Source: Steinernema hermaphroditum
Taxonomy: Eukaryota; Nematoda; Chromadorea; Rhabditida; Steinernematidae
Length of the DNA stretch: 64,000 bases
Assembly: GCA_030435675.1 (NCBI GenBank)
Contig: CM059622.1
Location: 5,332,001 to 5,396,000, forward strand
Reading direction: 5' to 3'
This document shows positions 57,207 through 64,000 of the stretch, piece after piece. The translations under genes and the position numbers were made by a program. Below the pieces are notes generated by a model that worked only from the letters and a program-made list of their open reading frames with translations, was not told the origin of the DNA and ran no database searches. Position 1 is the stretch's first letter. The number at the start of each line of letters is the position of its first letter.

Positions 57207-59286
57207 AGAGTAATTACATCTCGGAACACGCGAAGAACCTCGTTTCAGGCGGCGCGCTGGAGCCCGGAAATCGATTATGGGCGCCTGCACGCCAAGTGTT
57301 GCCCCTCCTAATAAGAACTTCATATGGCTGCCGACGCATTTGTCCACTTGGAAGGATTGGCGTTCCTCCTGCGATATGAGACGTCTTTGTCGTACTTTGT
57401 GTTTATGTTTTGATGGCGAATTGTCTCGAGTGGAATATTCAAGAAATAGGCCTTGACTACAGTAAATAGAGGTGATCTCGATTTTGGTACACAATTACGT
57501 GCAGAAAGAAGATGTCCAACAATTAGTTGTGTATGCAAAGCATTTTAGATTAGTTCGCCGTAGAACATTCTCTTTGCTGCGAGGATATACTTAACTACTA
57601 CGAACTAGTTACTGAAAGCGGAGGGTTGTTTTGGGGTTAATCCTTGGTTTTAGAAGAGGATTAGCTCCTTGAGAGGCTTCTGTTTTTCTTTGTCGCGATG
57701 TAAACACGTGATGTCAGACGTTAACGGATGGATAATTGTGGATACGTAGGCTCCTTGAGGTTGATTATTTTGTTTGTGAACTAGAAGGAGTTGTTTTCGT
57801 TATCCCAGTTGGTTTTTGAAGCGACCTAGCAATCTGGTTTTGGATTTTTTTTTGGGAATTCTTTCAACATATCTTCATGTACATATGTACTTTCTTTGTT
57901 GTATTTGGTCGGCCTCCTGAACTTCAAGGTGCATGAACGTGGGCGCAACTTACAACCACATATTTTACTCGTTATTCTAACTGACGTGCGCTTCTTGTTC
58001 CGCAATATTAAACTTTAGTCACCGAGCATTTAATATAATCAATATAATCGGATTGTACAACACCCACCCGACGGAACGATCATACATGTGAGAGTATGGG
58101 GGCAAACTGTAGGAGAATGTGCGAATGTGCAAAATAAGAGGTGTCCCGCTGAAACATAAGCAGACTTAAAGAATATCGTGTCGATCTTACATTAATGTTT
58201 TACCCTTCGCTTGTCTGTTGTTTCCTGAGTGTGACATGAACACGACCTATATAAGAGTAGTGTTATCACATCCAGTCCTTTTAACTTATATGGAAGATTA
58301 TTGATGGGTTTTTATCAAGAATGTTTTTGTCTCGCCAAAAAATTGTATACCTTGCTCTGCGTAAAAAATAACGAAAAATGTAAAAAATGTGTTTGATCCA
58401 TTTCGGATGACTGTAGACTTTAGAAATTATAGAAATGGGTGCAGCGAATTTCAATTTCAAGTAACAAAATGGACAAATTATGGTACGATTAGATGCAATA
58501 GTTTGCTAAAGCTGACAACAGCATGTATAACCGCACGATTAAACAACCGTTTACGAACACACACAAAAACAACCGATCACTGTTGGTCCATTCGGGTATT
58601 CTTAACAACTGTGGCTCCGACTGTCTCGTCTAGAAGATGTTCCAGAATCTTCTGCGTGGTCGTTGCAAGCAGTCAGCGACGACCATTTCTTCCTCAATTA
58701 TGCAGAAAATGTCTATTGTCCACAAGAACTGTCTGTGCAACCATCAACAGAACTAGAGTTCTAGAGATCGTCTACTGTCTAGACAGAACATCGAGCGGCA
58801 GTTGTAGAGCTCTTGTGGGTGCCTGCGGGTTTGCCGCTTTTGTGTCATTATGTGCTGTTGATCGGTGAATAAAAAGCAACCGTTACCCCTGTGTTTCAAC
58901 ACTTTGTGGATTCGATAAGCTACAACATGTGTTGTGAGCTTGAAGAGCGAGTGTTTTACGGCCTGTTCTTGTTTTAGCTGTTAGAAGATTTTACAATATG
59001 CATTTATCCCGCGTGTCCCGATCAAGATCTTTCTACGATCGAGATCGCCAAGCACTGTTTATGATGATGTCTACTTCGATCCGCGATTTTCATGTTGTAT
59101 GTGTAACTGTCACTTGTATTCTTGCTGCTCCGCGTCAATCTCGGATAATTGAAAGGACGGAAAAGATAAATAAATGAATATTATTCGAAATAAAATAAAT
59201 CTCAGCAATCAGTGATCTCTCTTTAATTGCGTGACCGTTGTTGCGAATCAATCTAACAAAATCGTTTTTCAGAATACTATGTGAAC
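57207..59286. other. Intergenic
   Basis: AT-rich, with no gene recognised. It contains the second copy of the dispersed repeat (listed separately). At the right edge, cgtttttcag ends 14 nt before the ATG of the next gene and looks like a trans-splice acceptor. Confidence 0.4.
58580..59062 (+). repeat. Dispersed repeat family, copy 2
   Basis: Colinear with the copy at 48340-48785 and in the same orientation. Shared blocks include gatcgtctactgtctaga, aaccgtta, tcaacac/tcaacat, agcttgaagagcgag, ttacaatatgcat, and atcaagatctttctacgatcg...agcactgttt near the right end. Confidence 0.65.
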
Positions 59287-59871
59287 ATGGCAAATTTGAT
59301 CCCGTGTGAGTTTTGCCATCGCCTCTATTCACAGTACTCCCTTCACCTTCACAAACCCAAATGCATCGATAATCCCGACAAAGTGATCAATCTACAACCT
59401 CAGCTGCCACGTAATCGCCAATCCAAAATTATCCACCGTAGCCGCTCCTACGGCCACTCGAAGAACGACTCGATCAGTCTCATTCCTTTCCAAGTCCCTG
59501 TCAGTCGACCGTTCACCCGCACCCTGAGCGAGGCATCGCGGGTGTGTTCTGAACTCGGGCGTCTTTGCTTCGTGTGTGGAAACGAATTCGATTCGAAACT
59601 GATAAGTCGCCACGAGACGGACTGCTTCTCGAGTTGGCACGCCACGCGGGAGAAACTGGCCAAATGGATGCAGGTGACCTCTCCACGACGAATCGTCATC
59701 CCGAGCGTTGACGGAACCATCAACATCCACAGGATCAACAGGGACGCCCAGGAGAGCGCTCGACAAGCGAATACCGTAACCTGCAAGCGGTGTGGGAAGC
59801 GAATGGAGTTCCACAGTGCCATCGCCCATCGATGTGTGAGATTCGAGCCTGATATCAAATTTTATGTTTGA
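59287..59871 (+). CDS. C2HC zinc-finger protein (ZC2HC1/ZNF474-like), single exon
   Basis: An intronless frame of 194 residues. Three small zinc-binding motifs of C-x2-C-x12-H-x3/4-C type are visible: CEFCHRLYSQYSLHLHKPKC near the N-terminus, CFVCGNEFDSKLISRHETDC in the middle and CKRCGKRMEFHSAIAHRC near the C-terminus. This spacing matches the C2HC fingers of ZC2HC1 and ZNF474 relatives, whose molecular role is poorly known. The linkers are basic and Ser-rich. The ATG was chosen because it follows a ttttttcag-type acceptor by 14 nt. The stop lies 17 nt before the stop codon of the converging C2H2 gene, so the two 3' UTRs must overlap. Confidence 0.8.
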   Translation: MANLIPCEFCHRLYSQYSLHLHKPKCIDNPDKVINLQPQLPRNRQSKIIHRSRSYGHSKNDSISLIPFQVPVSRPFTRTLSEASRVCSELGRLCFVCGNEFDSKLISRHETDCFSSWHATREKLAKWMQVTSPRRIVIPSVDGTINIHRINRDAQESARQANTVTCKRCGKRMEFHSAIAHRCVRFEPDIKFYV

Positions 59872-59888
59872 AAATAGAAATCGCCGAT

Positions 59889-62800
59889 CTATGATCGATT
59901 TGAGTTGAGTCGCGTCTCATGTTCCTTCATGTGCTTGTGCAGCTGATCGTTCCTAAAACGTTCAAATCGTGAGATAAATGCAATGCAACATCAAGAGAAT
60001 TGATTCACATCACATTGCGGGGACGATAGAATAGGTGTCTCGAAACTAAACAGCATTAGATTGTTCTAAGAAGTTTTCAAAAGACTTCTAAAGAGCTACT
60101 TAAAGAAGATGGTCCTCACAAAGAGGGCAAACTCATTTTCCAGAGACACCAATAAGGCTAAAGTTCTGATCTCTTCCAGCGGCATTGCCTGTTCTGGATG
60201 AAAAAGCCAGATGAAGAAAACCTGGTGTTGTGCCAACATCAACATGTCCCGCTGTCTTGATTGCTTTGATTGGCGATTATGTATTCAAATGAGTAGTTAA
60301 TGACTAGTAGATCTATCACCTTTTATGTGACCAATGTTGTATTAAACTAGACCTACTTCTCTCGTGTGATCGCCAAATCACAGATTATACACCAGCAAGT
60401 AATCACTGAAGTTGGTACTCGTTCTTAGTGTTCTAGTCTAACATAAAATTATGGTGGGTTATGCCTTGATTTCACGATTCCCACAGTCTTAAGAGGGTCT
60501 CTAGAATTGCACTTTCGACCGATTTGGTTTAACTTTAAGTCCGTTAGCTCTAGTGTTTGACAATCGAATTTTGGGACGATACGTCGATAGATTCCACGCG
60601 CATTGATTCTGTTTTTTTTCTGAGAACTTACTCCGTAAAACTCATGTCGCATATCTGACAAGTGACGTTCTGCTCTGTGAGATGTCTCTTCTGATGAGAA
60701 GCCAGCCGTGTCGCACTCGAGAAGCACAACGTGCACCTCTCACATCGAAACGTTTTGTACTTCATGTGCACGTGTGAATGTCCTAAAACTCCAACCTCGC
60801 CTAGCTCTCATGATCTCATCGCCGAACCTTGCAAAGCGCTTTGCGAGTTGAACTCCTTCGGGCAGTTGACGCATCGGAATTTCGGTTTCTCGACTTCTCT
60901 GAATCACATTTCGTCCAAAAGAAGTGCAGTCAGTTCACGTACCTATTCTCGAGGTCTTCTTTGTGATTCTTTTTTGAAGAAGTCGACAAGTCGGAAGCTA
61001 CAGAGCTGGGTGAAACCTTCCCTTCCGTTGGCTGCGCAGCCTGAACACAGCTTGGACAAGGTAGATTACTTTCCAGTACCTCTCCCTCCTTGCTCGCATA
61101 GGCCAACTCCATGTGGAAGGCGCCGTGCAGGTTCAACTGAATGGAATCCCTGATCGTCTGCCTGCACACGATGCATGATATCTCAGTTCTGTCGCCGTTG
61201 TGAAGCACCGAGTGTTCCAAAAAGTCCACTTTCGAGCTAATCACCTTGTAGCATTCGCCACAACGCTCGCCTTTCAGGACTTTGCAGTGGTACAGTAGCC
61301 TGTGCTCGTCAAGTTCGTTGTCCGTTAGACAGACAGCATCGCAAACGGAACATTTCAGGAGGCGACTCTGAAAGAGAGGTGAAAATGTGGAGAGCAGGTG
61401 AGGGTCACCTCTCTCGGGGAGACGTCCTGAGAGGATATCACTGGGACCACTCTGTCGAGGGGGACGTTGTTGTCGTGGATGAGTTGGATGTGAATGGCCA
61501 GTTGTTCCTTGTTGTCGAAGGGAATGTTGCAGAAGACGCACGAGTAGATCTCTTTCGTTTGGGCATGGGAGACCACGTGGTTCTGAACGAATAGGAACAA
61601 GTATTCATGCTAAAAAATACGGAGCTTATTAGAGACCTACAAAGTGAAGGACAAAGTTGTTTAGTAAAGTGAAAAAAGTTTTTTAACTCCCATTTCTGAT
61701 TACTTCGTCAAAATCGAGATGTATTCTCGTGATATTGCTACTCAAGAAAACACAAAGGACTATCAGATCGAGAAAAGGAAGGTCCATTGCTATGTTTTCG
61801 AGTTCATGGCTCATACAATGGAGGGCGCCGTACAGAGCAAAAAGAAAGACATGTACAGCACCATCATCAGTGCTAACCTACATAGGAATGGGTCATTTAT
61901 CTGCCCATCGGAATCAAAGCGAGCTCAGAGAACTCACTGCTGGCTATGGTATATGAAATGATTAAGAGCTGTTTATCGCAAATTTAAAGAGACAATGCAC
62001 AGTCTACAAAGACATTCCAGCAGTCATTAATCCGTTTAAACGTACCATCAAACATTCACAGCTTACAGGATGTTTGCGATGTGACACAATGTATGCCTAA
62101 TCTACATTGATTTTAGGGATTATCGCTGAGAAACTGATGTATTAGGCCAATTTGGAACCTATCGATGTTATCTTTTCACCTTAAACAGGCAAATGCTTCA
62201 TTAGAGGGAAGCTAGACGGTTTTTTCTGTTTTATACCCAAGGCCGTCGGATGACCTCACATCCACTTGAAAGGCCCACCACATTGACGCGCGAGCAGATG
62301 GCGTTTGAGTGTCTTTTGGACGTTCTGTGCAGTTGATGCGTCAGCCATCAAGACGTCAATGCCTGGGATGCGCAAAGAGTGTCAGATCCTTACCTCCAAG
62401 GCATGTTCAGTGGAAAAGAACTGCAAACAGATCTTGCATCGATAGAGGATTTCGATGTGTTTGTCGTTTTGGTGCTGGAAGAATTGGTTCTTCGATTGGA
62501 AGATGATGTCCGGACACGAAGAACATTGAAGATGAGCGGTGACGCCGAGAAAGTGGTCGACGATATGAGCTGTTCGAAGCTAAAGAAGCGAAGTTGAAGT
62601 GTGCTTAGCTTGAATCGGACTAGCCTGAGGTGAAGTGAATATGATGCCGCAGATCTTGCAGCTAAGGCGGTCGTTTTCGGTTGCTTTGATATGATCTCGC
62701 ATGTGGCAAGCGAACTGCTCGAATGAATCGAAGTTGGAGTGACATTGCTGACAGACATAACTGTCTTGCTTCGACGTGGAGTTTTCTTCCTAAATCAACC

Positions 62801-63482
62801 GGGATGAGATGGTTCTCAGTAGACTTCTAGATTTGTTTCGACTCGTTTAACTATTCCATTTCCATTGAATACACTCGTCGTTGCAAAAAAAAAAATGATC
62901 TGAATCTCCGTCCTAGCATATGGTACTTCTGGAAAGGCTAATAATTTGTGTCCGTTCCTCTTTTCCATTTTTTATATCTGCAGCCTAAGCCAAAAGCTGA
63001 TACATTTCTTCCGAGGGTCCCACTTCAGCATAATAGCCCACCAGCTGGGAATTATAGAAGTTATTTATGATGCAAACGAGATTTTGAAAAGTTCGCTCTT
63101 TTGAAATGGCCGCCTCTTATTCGGACGCCTCCTCGTTTCCTACTTTGGAAGTCGACCTACGGGAGATGGGAGGTTGTCGAGCGAGGTTCCGGCGGATGAT
63201 GAGGGTCTGACAGACTCGGCAGAATGATTAATTAGAGTGTGGACTTGAAGGGTTGACACGTCGTCAAACTCCTCTTCGCAGAACTTGCAGTGTACCTTGT
63301 CCTCTTTTTTGCTGAAACGAGTCTTTAGAGGCGCGGTCCACTCCAACCTACCACTTCTTCATGGCCGTCTCCAGCGAGTGATCCGAGTCGGATTCGTCTA
63401 AAGAAGCCATACGACTGGGGAAAGCGGTCACAACGGACTCACTTTTCAGAAGCTTCGGTTTCGACTGCTTCCGTCGGGACAT
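59889..63482 (-). CDS. C2H2 zinc-finger protein with N-terminal RRKQ motif, 10 exons, ~12 fingers
   Basis: Minus-strand exons: 63482-63443, 63397-63352, 63311-63161, 62789-62625, 62579-62394, 61582-61409, 61367-60943, 60898-60828, 60782-60632, 59952-59889. Phases agree, giving 490 residues. Introns interrupt several fingers, and the joins restore exact C-x2-C-x12-H-x3-H spacing, for example CKICGIIFTSPQ|LRTAHIVDH and CQICDMSFTE|NDQLHKHMKEH. Twelve C2H2-like fingers can be counted. The protein begins MSRRKQSKP. An N-terminal RRKQ motif recruits the NuRD complex in FOG, SALL and BCL11 proteins, so a repressor role is likely. Orthology is not established. Intron 4 (62624-62580) is GC-AG. The 811-nt intron 5 could hide a further exon. 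Confidence 0.85.
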
Positions 63483-64000
63483 TAAAGCGTCGCGATGGAG
63501 GGAATTAAGACTATCTGAGCGGAGCAGCAGTTCGCGGCGGGCAAAGCAGGCGGCTAATGGGTCCGGCCGCAGCGGGCAACGCTCCCTGGGGACGGCGCCT
63601 TCTCGCGAGCCTCTATAAGGTGCGACTGATTAGATTCTTGTTTTCCTCGGGCTCCGCGTCCCTTGGGAAATCCGCCCAGTCGACCGTTTCGCATTGGACG
63701 AACACACTGCGCTCCCGCGGGACCGCCATATGGGTGCGCCGCCGCCGCCAGCGTCGGCAAAGCTCAACGCGATCCCGCGGAAATTTCGGGACTATCAGGG
63801 CCGAAGGGCGTAATGAGTTGTCTGAGGGAATGCGAGAGAGGAATGAAGATGGTCGGATTAGGGAGTAGCGCTGTTGGGAAGTGTTTAATTGCACAGAATA
63901 TTGGTGTTCAGGGAGAGGAGTGGACAAACAAAAGTGTTTTCCCCTAAATTGACTATAGAAAGGCTGCAGTGTTGAAAATAGTGCACAGAATTGTATTTAT
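63483..64000. other. GC-rich upstream region of the C2H2 gene
   Basis: 63.5-63.85 kb is GC-rich with open frames on both strands that show no domain. It is probably promoter/5' region of the C2H2 gene and perhaps of a gene beyond the window. Confidence 0.4.

Overview
This is a eukaryotic window, most probably from a nematode. The genes have many introns, and a large share of these are only 41-46 nt long. Splice acceptors are of the tttcag/ttttag type. Several start codons lie 2-14 nt after such an acceptor with no usable upstream coding exon, which suggests spliced-leader trans-splicing. One secreted-protein gene resembles nematode-restricted secreted proteins as I remember them. I cannot name the species, and the nematode call is an inference from gene structure.

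Layout, left to right. 1-4.5 kb: no gene found, with a GC-rich stretch at about 0.64-1.7 kb. 4.5-7.2 kb (-): a 7-exon carboxylesterase. 8.2-8.65 kb (+): a small secreted cysteine-rich protein. 9.3-9.6 kb: tRNA-Ile and tRNA-Leu, next to a duplicated block that contains a stray 5' tRNA-Leu fragment. 10.0-13.9 kb (-): an 8-exon SLC15/PEPT oligopeptide transporter. 14-20 kb: mostly empty, with a second tRNA-Leu. 20.2-28.4 kb (-): two tandem, closely similar NUP153-like nucleoporin genes with RanBP2-type zinc fingers and FG repeats, whose internal zinc-finger/FG modules have been reshuffled. 30.0-34.0 kb (-): a NEK8/9-type kinase with RCC1 repeats, a tRNA-Ile in one intron and an unrecognised N-terminal region.

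36.0-39.5 kb (+): an ABCB9/HAF-type lysosomal half-transporter. It converges on a secreted-protein gene at 39.6-46.3 kb (-), whose 5.2 kb intron holds a 68-bp hAT-like MITE, a 5'-truncated RTE-type LINE with a 10-bp target-site duplication, and a tRNA-derived SINE. 49.8-53.6 kb (+): a Ras-like GTPase with a CAAX box, a 3 kb first intron containing a second SINE copy, and a tRNA-Asp in its third intron. 55.1-57.2 kb (+): a 61-residue single-pass membrane protein. 59.3-59.9 kb (+): a C2HC zinc-finger protein. 59.9-63.5 kb (-): a 12-finger C2H2 protein with an N-terminal RRKQ motif. The stop codons of the last two are about 16 bases apart.

The protein genes look like independent housekeeping or signalling genes, not one pathway: nuclear pore, cilium/mitosis-type kinase, peptide uptake, lysosomal peptide export, ester hydrolysis, small-GTPase signalling and transcriptional control. 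The most notable material is the recent NUP153 duplication with an in-frame chimeric exon, and the datable mobile-element insertions in the secreted-protein intron. All exon joins were inferred by eye from splice motifs, reading phase and family similarity. They were not tested against RNA.
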